Made by a program: the position numbers and the translations under genes. Shown piece by piece: positions 1 to 6,252 of a stretch of DNA of 10,436 nucleotides. The first letter of the stretch is position 1; every line of letters begins with the position of its first letter. The stretch spans positions 1 through 10,436 of the forward strand of contig JBOHDE010000137.1 of the NCBI GenBank assembly GCA_050699035.1, given 5' to 3'. Under the pieces are notes generated by a model. The model saw nothing but the letters and a program-made list of their open reading frames with translations. It was not told the DNA's origin and made no database searches. Source of the stretch: WHTB01 sp050699035 (GTDB lineage Bacteria; Actinomycetota; Actinomycetes; Propionibacteriales; Nocardioidaceae).

Positions 1-72
1 ACTCCGCTGACCTGCTGCGCGGCCCTCGGAGGGCGCCTCGCGGCGTTGTCGTCGTCGCACGATGCTGCGCAT
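1..72 (-). CDS. Possible 5' end of an unidentified minus-strand gene (partial)
   Basis: An ATG on the minus strand at 72-70 is preceded by a purine-rich stretch, GGAGGAGGAGG, about 4 bases upstream, which is an excellent ribosome binding site. The frame stays open for 24 codons to the window edge and begins MRSIVRRRQRR, so it is strongly basic. Nothing about function can be read from this. A second minus-strand frame starting with an upstream ATG (MHRKAEEEAR) is also open to the edge, and the plus strand is open here too, so the call rests on the Shine-Dalgarno match only. Confidence 0.25.
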   Translation of the reverse strand, partial: MRSIVRRRQRREAPSEGRAAGQRS

Positions 73-178
73 CGCGCCTCCTCCTCCGCCTTGCGATGCA
101 TCCCACCGAGCGCCGCTCGCGACGGTCGGGAGTAAGGAGCCACGCCCTGGCCGTACTCGGGTGGGCCGAAACGCCAAC

Positions 179-211
179 AGGGGCGCCGGAACCCCCGTGC
201 CCGGCGCCCCT
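179..211. terminator. Perfect 11-bp hairpin, first of three
   Basis: AGGGGCGCCGG (179-189) and CCGGCGCCCCT (201-211) are exact reverse complements with an 11-base loop. No T-run follows on either strand, so this is either a GC-rich actinobacterial-type terminator lacking a U-tract or another RNA structure. It lies downstream of the small minus-strand gene at 290-424. Confidence 0.45.
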
Positions 212-230
212 ATCGGACCCTCCCTAGTGA

Positions 231-258
231 GCCCGGATTCCCCCCACGAGATCCGGGC
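231..258. terminator. Second hairpin, 8-bp stem
   Basis: GCCCGGAT (231-238) pairs exactly with ATCCGGGC (251-258) across a 12-base loop. It sits between two other hairpins in a stretch with no supported gene. No T-run is present. Confidence 0.35.
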
Positions 259-264
259 CCCGCA

Positions 265-283
265 CCCAGGCCACGGACCTGGG
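265..283. terminator. Third hairpin, 6-bp stem, just past the small minus-strand gene
   Basis: CCCAGG (265-270) pairs with CCTGGG (278-283) across a 7-base loop. On the minus strand it begins 6 bases after the TGA of the 44-residue peptide gene (290-292), the position expected of a 3'-end structure for that gene. Confidence 0.35.
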
Positions 284-289
284 CACGTC

Positions 290-424
290 TCACCGATCGC
301 CGCTCGTCACCTGCCCGGTCGGCTCGGCGCCCGCCGGCTCGGCGGTGCCGGACCCGACCGCCAAGACGGTCATCGCGGCGACGGTCGCGAAGGTTGCGAC
401 CACCACCCTGATGCGCTCCGTCAT
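290..424 (-). CDS. Small 44-residue protein with hydrophobic N-terminus
   Basis: The reading frame runs from ATG (424-422) to TGA (292-290). The start is preceded by GAGGGAG about 4 bases upstream, a good Shine-Dalgarno sequence. The product starts MTERIRVVVATFATVAAMTV, then LAVGSGTAEPAGAEP and a short polar tail ending SGDR. The layout of one or two basic residues, about 15 hydrophobic residues and then Ala/Gly/Pro-rich sequence resembles a signal peptide or a single membrane-spanning segment, so a membrane or exported micropeptide is likely. There is no lipobox cysteine. It is divergent from the sigma-factor gene and is followed by three hairpins. No family is recognised; function is unknown. 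The alternative is chance coding in a GC-rich spacer, but the ribosome binding site and the hydrophobic pattern argue for a real gene. Confidence 0.5.
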   Translation of the reverse strand: MTERIRVVVATFATVAAMTVLAVGSGTAEPAGAEPTGQVTSGDR

Positions 425-568
425 GACGCTCCCTCAGGCTCGAGCATTGGCGATTCGGTCGACAGCAGGAGCGCGGGGGACGAGGATTGATACACCGACG
501 GGCAAAGATCTCTCGCACGGAAGTCCTTGGCCGACGTATCAACCGCGCCGCGCGACCCTCCTGACTGC
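425..568. promoter_or_regulatory. Divergent intergenic region between the small peptide gene and the sigma-factor gene
   Basis: This spacer should hold the promoters of both the minus-strand peptide gene and the sigma-factor cluster. I see TTGATA at 487-492 and a GGAAGT...CGTATC pair around 520-540. In neither case is the spacing right for a housekeeping promoter (about 17 bp) or an ECF promoter (about 16 bp), so no promoter is assigned. Confidence 0.3.
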
Positions 569-1243
569 ATGATGACCAGCGCGCCGGTGCGGACCCCGAC
601 CGACGGAGGCGACGTGGAGGCGGTCATCCCGCAGCAGTCCGGCGACGAGCCCGAGCGCGGCAGTACGTCTACGGGTGCAGACACGACGTGGGACCTCGCC
701 GCGCGCTGTTTCCGTGCGTGGAAGGACGGCGACCGGGCCGCGCTCGATGAGCTGGTACGCCGGGTGAGCCCGCTGTTGTGGCAGGTCGTCCGGTCGTACG
801 GCCTCGACACGGCCAGCGCCGAAGACGTGGTGCAGACGACCTGGATGACGCTGATCCGCAAGAACGACCAGGTCCGCGACGACCAGGCCGTGCTGCGGTG
901 GCTGACCACCAGTGCCCGGCGCGAGGCGTGGCGGATCGCGAAGAGTCGCGGCCGGACCAGCCCGACCGAAGACACCGTGATCGAGCTTGCCCTGCCGGCG
1001 GCACGCAGCCCGGAGTCCGCCGTGGTCGACAGCGACTCCGAGCGGATCCTGTGGCAGCAGGTCCTCCAGCTCGACGCCCGCTGCCAGTACCTGCTGCGGG
1101 TGGTGGCGTTCCAGGAGCGTCCCGACTACGCCACGCTCGCGACCCGGCTCGACATGCCGATCGGCAGCATCGGTCCGACCCGAAACCGCTGCTTGGCCAA
1201 GCTACGCACGCTGATGACGGCCGACGAGGGGAGCCGACGATGA
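569..1243 (+). CDS. ECF-like sigma-70 family RNA polymerase sigma factor
   Basis: The protein directs RNA polymerase to a specific promoter set. Region 2 is recognisable from FRAWKDGDRAALDELVRRV through SYGLDTASAEDVVQTTW (the usual core-binding 'AEDVVQ' segment) to the aromatic WLTTSARREAWRIAKSRGR melting segment. After a linker, region 4 is a helix-turn-helix: LDARCQYLLRVVAFQERP then ATLATRLDMPIGSIGPTRNR, which matches the 'IGPTR' recognition helix common in actinobacterial ECF factors. No region 1.1 or 3 is seen, and the length (224 residues from ATG 569) suits an ECF factor. The start is uncertain: ATG 569 and ATG 572 lack a Shine-Dalgarno, GTG 614 has GGAGG four bases upstream and would give 209 residues, and TTG 527 is least likely. 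The stop overlaps the next start by 4 bp (ATGA), so the two are translationally coupled. It probably controls the downstream protease cluster, but no target promoter was identified. Confidence 0.88.
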   Translation: MMTSAPVRTPTDGGDVEAVIPQQSGDEPERGSTSTGADTTWDLAARCFRAWKDGDRAALDELVRRVSPLLWQVVRSYGLDTASAEDVVQTTWMTLIRKNDQVRDDQAVLRWLTTSARREAWRIAKSRGRTSPTEDTVIELALPAARSPESAVVDSDSERILWQQVLQLDARCQYLLRVVAFQERPDYATLATRLDMPIGSIGPTRNRCLAKLRTLMTADEGSRR

Positions 1244-1719
1244 GTGAGGACACGCCGACCTATGAGCCCGGCGACATCGAGCTGCTCGGCGACCTTCGGG
1301 AGATGTGGTCAGTGATCGACCCGATGCCGGCCGACCTCCCGGACCGGATGCTGTTCGCGCTCGATCTCGAGCAGCTGGACCTCGACTTCGAGCTGCTCCG
1401 GCTGGTGACGTCCGCGCAGGAGGACCTGAGCGTACGCAGCACCGACGTCAACACGATCACGTTCAGCGGACCGTCGTTGACGGTGATGCTGCGGGTCAGC
1501 GAGCTGGGGCCAGGCCGGCGCCGGCTCGACGGCTGGCTCGCGCCCAGTGCGCCGCTGCACATCACCGTCCATCACAGCAAGGGCACGGTGGAGGCGCCGG
1601 TCGACGAGCGCGGCCGCTTCGTGGCGTCCGACGTCCCCGCGGGCATGACCCGACTGGTGCTCGCCTCGCCGGACGACGACAAGGCCAGCCCGTTCATCAC
1701 ACCCACCGTCGAGATCTGA
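1240..1719 (+). CDS. Small putative sigma-regulatory protein with carboxypeptidase-regulatory-like C-terminus
   Basis: This 159-residue protein starts at the ATG overlapping the sigma-factor stop codon. The N-terminal third is acidic and helical (LLGDLREMWSVIDPMPADLP, then FALDLEQLDLDFELLRL). The C-terminal part is beta-rich: GWLAPSAPLHITVHH, VDERGRFVASDVPAGMTRLV and SPFITPTVEI resemble the carboxypeptidase regulatory-like (transthyretin-type) fold, with its 'D..GRF...VPaG..RL' pattern. There is no signal peptide, no membrane segment and no HxxxCxxC zinc motif, so it is not a classical membrane or ZAS anti-sigma factor. The tight coupling to the sigma gene suggests it binds or modulates that sigma factor, or acts as an adaptor for the protease that follows. 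Both roles are inferred. The gene itself is well supported by the overlap, frame and composition. Confidence 0.8.
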   Translation: MSEDTPTYEPGDIELLGDLREMWSVIDPMPADLPDRMLFALDLEQLDLDFELLRLVTSAQEDLSVRSTDVNTITFSGPSLTVMLRVSELGPGRRRLDGWLAPSAPLHITVHHSKGTVEAPVDERGRFVASDVPAGMTRLVLASPDDDKASPFITPTVEI

Positions 1720-1734
1720 CCCGTCGCCATACTG

Positions 1735-1756
1735 TGCGGACGCACCATCGTCCGCA
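1735..1756 (+). terminator. Perfect 8-bp hairpin upstream of the protease gene
   Basis: TGCGGACG (1735-1742) pairs exactly with CGTCCGCA (1749-1756) across the loop CACCAT. It begins 15 bases after the TGA of the preceding gene and ends 13 bases before the protease ribosome binding site GGAGGGG (1770-1776). Without a T-run it may be a weak terminator or attenuator, an mRNA-stabilising or processing element, or an operator. Confidence 0.4.
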
Positions 1757-1783
1757 GGTGTACATCCCTGGAGGGGATTCTGC

Positions 1784-3379
1784 ATGACTGTCCGTGGCCG
1801 CGAGCCCAACGCTCCGAACTACGATCCGCCGTTGCCGCCGGCTTACCTGCTGGCCAACCACGGCGCCCGCATCCTCGACCCGTACAGCTCCCAATGGGTG
1901 GGAAGCCCGACCGACTTCCGGCCGACGGCTTATGTCTCGAGCCGGTTGTTGGTGATCGACGACCTGGTCGAGGACGAGGGGATCAACGAGGCGATCGCGA
2001 CGGCGGCGGACTCTTTCGACTGGGAGGTCGATGAAGAGGCCGACATCGCTCGGCAGCAGGAGCGGACCGTCACCCGGCCGAGCCGGTTCCGCCAGGTGTC
2101 GTTCAAGATGCCGACCGATATTCGGAAGCAGCCGCCGGACGCCTGGCGGGTTCTGCAGCAGGCACGGACCAACCGTGGTCAGCGACTTCGAGGCGTTGGC
2201 CTTGACCACGTGATGTTCGCCAACCCAGGATTCATCGGCGCGCCGTATCACGACTCCAACCCGTATCACGACTCAAATCCGTATCACGACTCCAACCCGG
2301 TGGAAGGTGCCGCCCTGTCCAGGTACGGGCAGCAAGGCGGAGGCGGCCGACAGCCGGTCGTCTGGCTGGGTGCGCCCCCGGTCCGCAACAACGGCATCGA
2401 CGGTCGGCGCCCGTTGGTGGCAATCCTCGACACGGGCTGCGGCGACCACCCTTGGTTGAAGGACGGCGTCTCGACCGTCTGCGAGATCGACGGCCGAGTG
2501 GTCGGCCTGACGGATCCTGCGACTGACCCAGAGCAGCGTGGGGATGTGACCGGGCCGTTGGACGGCATGATCGACCCGATCTCAGGTCACGGCACGTTCA
2601 TCGCCGGCTTGGTGCGACAGGCGTGTCCGGACGCTGACATCCTGGCCATCCGGGTGGTGCATGGCGACGGACTGATCGTCGAGTCCGAGCTCGTGCAGGC
2701 GCTCGAGGACGTCGAGGAGCTGGTCAAACGCGCCGCCAACGGCGACGAGGAGACCGGCCGAGTGGTCGACGTGCTCAACCTGTCGATGGGCTACTACCAC
2801 GAGGATCCCGCGGACCCGTCGTTCGACTCCCCGCTGCTGGCGACGCTACAGAGTATGGGCCGTTGCGGCACGGTCGTCGTCACGTCTGCCGGCAACGACG
2901 CAACGTCACGCAAGATGTTCCCGGCCGCCTTCACGCCCCACGCCGCGGGGCACGTGCCTGCGCCCGACCCGGATTGTGTTCCTGTCGTGAGCGTAGGCGC
3001 GCTTAATCCGAACGACACCGCTGCCCTCTTCAGCAACTCGGGGGACTGGGTGACCTGTTGGGCTCCAGGCGTCTCGTTGGTCAGCACCATCCCGCCGTTC
3101 GACGGCGGCGCGCAGCCTGCCGTGCGCACCGACCAGCCGCCATCCGTCAGGCCCGACAACCCCGGCGTGCGGGAGTCACTCGACCCGGACAACTACTCAC
3201 GCCAGTTCGCGGTCTGGAGCGGAACCTCGTTCGCCGCTCCCTTGGTCGCCGGCCGGATCGCTCAGTCTTTGCTGGACCAGAGTCGCCATGGCCAGACCGT
3301 CCTGGCAGATGTCGGCGCCGAAGATGCCGTGGAGCGTGGCTGGCGAGCAGTTACGGAAGTCACGGGCCTAGCGCCATGA
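1784..3379 (+). CDS. Cytoplasmic S8 family (subtilisin-like) serine peptidase
   Basis: A 531-residue subtilase. The start is set by GGAGGGG seven bases upstream of ATG. The catalytic triad is complete: Asp216 in VAILDTGCGDHP, His269 in GHGTFIAGLV and Ser482 in SGTSFAAPLVAGRIA. The oxyanion Asn371 is in VVVTSAGNDA. There is no signal peptide or membrane anchor, so it should act inside the cell, unlike most actinobacterial subtilases. Residues 1 to about 150 form an N-terminal extension; YVSSRLLVIDDL through the DAWRVLQQAR helix looks like a propeptide or inhibitory domain. Residues 154-171 are three tandem PYHDSN units, then a Gly-rich linker (YGQQGGGG) leads to the catalytic domain. It lies between the sigma/regulator pair and a CHAT protease, so it may be a zymogen or effector in a proteolytic cascade. 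Substrates are unknown. Family assignment is certain; role is inferred. Confidence 0.95.
   Translation: MTVRGREPNAPNYDPPLPPAYLLANHGARILDPYSSQWVGSPTDFRPTAYVSSRLLVIDDLVEDEGINEAIATAADSFDWEVDEEADIARQQERTVTRPSRFRQVSFKMPTDIRKQPPDAWRVLQQARTNRGQRLRGVGLDHVMFANPGFIGAPYHDSNPYHDSNPYHDSNPVEGAALSRYGQQGGGGRQPVVWLGAPPVRNNGIDGRRPLVAILDTGCGDHPWLKDGVSTVCEIDGRVVGLTDPATDPEQRGDVTGPLDGMIDPISGHGTFIAGLVRQACPDADILAIRVVHGDGLIVESELVQALEDVEELVKRAANGDEETGRVVDVLNLSMGYYHEDPADPSFDSPLLATLQSMGRCGTVVVTSAGNDATSRKMFPAAFTPHAAGHVPAPDPDCVPVVSVGALNPNDTAALFSNSGDWVTCWAPGVSLVSTIPPFDGGAQPAVRTDQPPSVRPDNPGVRESLDPDNYSRQFAVWSGTSFAAPLVAGRIAQSLLDQSRHGQTVLADVGAEDAVERGWRAVTEVTGLAP
2243..2296 (+). repeat. Three 18-bp in-frame tandem repeats encoding PYHDSN
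   Basis: Units at 2243-2260, 2261-2278 and 2279-2296 each read CCGTATCACGACTC(C/A)AA(C/T). Units 1 and 3 are identical. Unit 2 differs at two third-codon positions (TCA for TCC, AAT for AAC), both synonymous. The repeat lies between the N-terminal extension and the catalytic domain of the S8 peptidase (residues 154-171). Confidence 0.95.
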
Positions 3380-3414
3380 CCAGCTAACGGGCGACTTCAT
3401 GGTCAGCGCCTTTT
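3371..3414 (+). terminator. Terminator-like hairpin overlapping the protease stop codon
   Basis: GCGC (3371-3374) plus TGACCA (3377-3382) can pair with TGGTCA (3400-3405) plus GCGC (3406-3409), with CA bulged and a 17-base loop. C and then TTTT (3411-3414) follow. The protease TGA is in the left arm. If it forms, it could cut transcription into the TPR-CHAT gene; the long loop and short T-run make it weak. Confidence 0.3.
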
Positions 3415-3435
3415 CCCAAGCGACATGATGGGGCG

Positions 3436-5913
3436 GTGCTAACGGCCGAGGAGTTGCATGCGCGAGCCCTTCGCGCGAGCGAGCGCGGCCGTCATGCCGA
3501 GGCCTGGCAAAATCTGAGGCTTGCGCTTGAGCGAGCTCAAAACGTCGTCACCAGGGCACGAATCCTGCTCAGCCTGGGCTATCAGGAGGCTGAGCGTGGT
3601 CACGTCGATGAAGGTCTCGAACTCCTTGATGAGGCTGCTGATGCCGACCTGCCGTCGGCGATCGTTGGGCTGATCGCATCCCAACGAGGTCTCTTGCTGA
3701 TGCGCGCTGGCCGGGTGGACGTTGCGCTTGCGGCCTTCGACGACGCCGTACGCCTGCTGGACGAGGACGATGCGCTTGCGCTCACGCGGGCTGCCCTCAA
3801 CCGAGGCAATGTGCATCTGCAGCGGCGTGACCTCCGCGCCGCACGTGCCGACTTCGAGCGTGCCGCCGACGTTGCCGACAGACATTCGCTCACCGTGCAG
3901 CGCGCAATGGCGATGCACAACCTGGGATATGTCGACCTGCTCGCGGGCGAGTTGCCCTCGGCGCTGCAACGGATGGACGAAGTAGCGCCACTCCTTGCCA
4001 CGCTGTCTCCGATCTCGGCGGCTGTCGGCCACGTCGACCGGGCGAAGGTACTCGTCGCTGCGGGAATGCTGACCGAGGCGGACGGGGACCTGGCGGCGGC
4101 GGCCACGGCATTCGGGTCGCGCAAGCTGCGACAAGGTCAGGCCGAGGCCGAGCTGGCTCGGTCGCGGCTCGCCCTCGCACAGCAGGACCTCCCCAAGGCC
4201 GAGCGGCTCGCTCGGCAGGCGCAGCTGCGTTTTCTGCGCAGGGGCAGCGAATCGTGGGCGCTGCAGGCCGATCTCGTACGGCTGGCGGCGCGGGTAGCAG
4301 CCGGCAAGTCGCCGGCCGCTTGTCAGGTCGAGTCGATGCGGCTCGCCGCCGAGTTCCGGTCACGGGGGCTGACCGAGGAGGAGCGCACCGCCTGGCTGGT
4401 GGCCGCTCGTGCGCTGGTCGTCGCCAAGCGGCCGGCCGAGGCACGAGTACTTGCTCGTCGCCCGGTGCCGAGGACCGCCTCGATCACAACCCGACTGCTC
4501 GCGCACACAGTGCGCGCCGAGATTGCGGAGGCGATGGACGATCGTCGGGCTGCGTTCGACGCGGCTCGGCGCGGGCTCCAGGAGCTGCAGGAGTGGCAGG
4601 CGTCGTTCGGCGGGCTCGACCTGCAGACCGGCCTGTCGGGGCACGGGCGTGAGCTGGCCAAGCGGGGGCTTTCCCTCGCCGTACGCTCGCGCCGCCCCGA
4701 CGTCGTCTTCACCTGGGTGCAGCGCGCGCGGGCGCTGGTGTCCCGGCTGCCACCGGTGTCCCCGCCCGCTGACGCGCAGGCCCGCGACGCGCTCGAAGAG
4801 CTGCGCCAGGTGCGGGTCGCGCTCCAGGCCGACGGCGGTCGGGCGCTGGTCATGCGCCGGCGGCAGCTCGAGGAGCAGATCCGGCAACAGTCGTGGCACA
4901 ACCTCGGCCCGGGTGTGGTGACCGGCGAGGTGACGCTCGACCAGATGCAGGCCGAGCTCGCTGCCCACGACGGCTGCCTGGTCGCCCACCTCGTCGCGCA
5001 CGGCACCATGCACGCCCTGGTGGTAACGCCGTCCGAAACTCAGCTGCTGCCGTTGTGCAAGTCCGCCAAGGCGGCGGACCTGCTGCATCGGGTGCGGGCA
5101 GACCTCGACGCCGTCGCGTCCGACCTCGCGCCTGAGGCGTTGGTCCCGGTCTTCCAGGCGTCGCTCCGGCAGTCGCTCGACGACCTTGCGGCGCAGCTGT
5201 GGGACCCGATCGCCGCCCTGACCGGCACCGGACCGGTGCTGCTGGTCCCGGCCGGAGGTTTCGCCGCGCTGCCGTGGACGATGCTCGACGGGCTGGTCGG
5301 CCGCCCGGTCAGCGTCGCCCGTTCGGTGGGATCGTGGTTCGCCTCGCGGGCCGGTGGACCGGTCACTGCGGTCGAACGCGTCGGCCTCGTCGCCGGTCCG
5401 CGGGTGCCGCGGGCGGGCGAGGAGGTGGCGCAGGCGAAGGCGGCCTGGCCGTCGGCCACCGCGCTGGTCGGTGCTGACGCGACCACCGGCCAGACCGCCG
5501 ACCTGGTGCAAGGGGTCGACCTACTGCACGTCGCGGCGCACGGCAGGCACGAGGCCGACAACCCGCTGTTCTCGAGCCTCGAGCTGGTCGACGGGCCGTG
5601 GTTCGGTCATGACGTAGCCGCGCTCGGGCGGCTGCCGCGGCACGTCATCCTCTCGGCCTGCGAGCTCGGCATGTCGACCGTCCGGTGGGGCGACGAGACG
5701 CTGGGCATGACCGCGGCCTGGCTGCACGCGGGGACCGACTCGGTGATCTCCGCCGTCGCCGATGTCAACGACGCGGCCGCCTGCGACGTACTCGCCGAGG
5801 TGCATCACGGGCTCGCGTCCGGCCTGCTCCCAGCGACGGCGTTGGCGCAGGCGATGGCCAAGCAGGACTCGTCGGCGCCGGTGCCGTTCGTCTGCTTCGG
5901 CGCCGGCTGGTAG
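3436..5913 (+). CDS. TPR-repeat CHAT-domain caspase-like cysteine protease
   Basis: An 825-residue protein starting at GTG 3436; no ATG fits, and the upstream GGGG is a weak, close Shine-Dalgarno. Residues 1 to about 400 are helical TPR-like repeats, e.g. ALNRGNVHLQRRDLRAARAD near 120 and MHNLGYVDLLAGELPSALQR near 160. Residues about 448-488 (ARDALEELRQVRVAL, RRRQLEEQIRQQ) look coiled-coil. The CHAT module starts with CLVAHLVAHGTMHALVV near 515. VPAGGFAALPW (about 604) is the standard CHAT 'P.g.l..lPw' strand. The catalytic dyad is His702 in LLHVAAHG and Cys742 in ILSACELG, 40 residues apart and intact. CHAT proteins are clan CD peptidases related to caspases and separase, usually cutting partner proteins when a sensor domain is triggered. 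No signal peptide is present, so it is cytoplasmic. It follows the S8 peptidase on the same strand after a 56-bp gap; each protease could be the other's substrate. The trigger is unknown. Confidence 0.94.
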   Translation: MLTAEELHARALRASERGRHAEAWQNLRLALERAQNVVTRARILLSLGYQEAERGHVDEGLELLDEAADADLPSAIVGLIASQRGLLLMRAGRVDVALAAFDDAVRLLDEDDALALTRAALNRGNVHLQRRDLRAARADFERAADVADRHSLTVQRAMAMHNLGYVDLLAGELPSALQRMDEVAPLLATLSPISAAVGHVDRAKVLVAAGMLTEADGDLAAAATAFGSRKLRQGQAEAELARSRLALAQQDLPKAERLARQAQLRFLRRGSESWALQADLVRLAARVAAGKSPAACQVESMRLAAEFRSRGLTEEERTAWLVAARALVVAKRPAEARVLARRPVPRTASITTRLLAHTVRAEIAEAMDDRRAAFDAARRGLQELQEWQASFGGLDLQTGLSGHGRELAKRGLSLAVRSRRPDVVFTWVQRARALVSRLPPVSPPADAQARDALEELRQVRVALQADGGRALVMRRRQLEEQIRQQSWHNLGPGVVTGEVTLDQMQAELAAHDGCLVAHLVAHGTMHALVVTPSETQLLPLCKSAKAADLLHRVRADLDAVASDLAPEALVPVFQASLRQSLDDLAAQLWDPIAALTGTGPVLLVPAGGFAALPWTMLDGLVGRPVSVARSVGSWFASRAGGPVTAVERVGLVAGPRVPRAGEEVAQAKAAWPSATALVGADATTGQTADLVQGVDLLHVAAHGRHEADNPLFSSLELVDGPWFGHDVAALGRLPRHVILSACELGMSTVRWGDETLGMTAAWLHAGTDSVISAVADVNDAAACDVLAEVHHGLASGLLPATALAQAMAKQDSSAPVPFVCFGAGW

Positions 5914-5923
5914 TCAGCCGGCG
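5901..5923. terminator. Perfect 9-bp hairpin spanning two convergent stop codons
   Basis: CGCCGGCTG (5901-5909) and CAGCCGGCG (5915-5923) are exact complements around the loop GTAGT. The plus-strand TAG (5911-5913) lies in the loop, and the minus-strand TGA (5916-5914) overlaps its edge. Both genes end with no gap, so this symmetric structure is the natural bidirectional terminator. No T-run is present on either side. Confidence 0.55.
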
Positions 5924-6252
5924 AGCGTCCAACCGAGGGCGGCGGCGCCGACCCCCGCCACGATCGTGGTCAGCTGGTACGTCACTGCGTGCACCCGGTT
6001 GAGGGTGGCCAGCGAGTGCGTCTCCCAGGCGAGCGTCGAGTACGTCGACAGGCCGCCGCAGAACCCCACTCCGAGCAATGCGTACACGTGCTCGCCGGCG
6101 GTCCGGGCGAACACGCCGAGCAGCAGGGCGGCGGCGACGTTGGCCGCCAATGTGCCGAGCGGCATCGGCTGCCGTCCGTTGAACCGCACGCCGAGCTGGA
6201 ACCGTACGACCGCGCCCGCCGCACCGCCGAGCGCCACCAGCAGCGCGCTCAA
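5914..6252 (-). CDS. crcB: CrcB/Fluc fluoride channel subunit, downstream copy
   Basis: A 112-residue integral membrane protein of four hydrophobic segments, the normal size for a Fluc subunit. Fluc proteins export fluoride passively as antiparallel dimers. Family marks include Arg17 in GAVVRFQLG, Asn38 in GTLAANVAAALLLG and GFCGGLSTYSTLAWET at 64-78. In the canonical motif (GGxTTFSTF) the two Phe line the pore; here they are Tyr71 and Leu74, so the Phe box is altered. The start is a TTG (6252) whose bases overlap the TGA of the upstream crcB copy, implying translational coupling and co-assembly as a heterodimer, as known for other paired crcB genes. It ends abutting the TPR-CHAT gene on the opposite strand. 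Confidence 0.92.
   Translation of the reverse strand: MSALLVALGGAAGAVVRFQLGVRFNGRQPMPLGTLAANVAAALLLGVFARTAGEHVYALLGVGFCGGLSTYSTLAWETHSLATLNRVHAVTYQLTTIVAGVGAAALGWTLAG

Noticed and set aside
62..490. Plus-strand open frame of 142 codons before the sigma factor
   Set aside because: Pro/Arg/His-rich composition without a domain or Shine-Dalgarno; it runs antisense through the better-supported 44-residue gene and across three hairpins.
778..1239. Long upstream extension of the small regulator's reading frame into the sigma-factor gene
   Set aside because: It overlaps the sigma factor out of frame with Arg/Pro-rich sequence; the ATG at 1240 in the ATGA overlap is the natural start.
3425..3442. 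Upstream mini-ORF (MMGRC) overlapping the GTG start of the TPR-CHAT gene
   Set aside because: It has no ribosome binding site and is only five codons; chance is enough to explain it.
4360..5511. Long minus-strand open frame (383 codons) opposite the TPR-CHAT gene
   Set aside because: Arg/Pro/Gly/His-rich, no recognisable domain, and fully antisense to a well-supported CHAT protein; it is a GC-skew shadow.
3436..5913. Type III-E CRISPR 'Craspase' TPR-CHAT partner
   Set aside because: There is no Cas7-11/gRAMP gene, CRISPR array or other cas gene in the window; the neighbours are a sigma factor and a subtilase instead.
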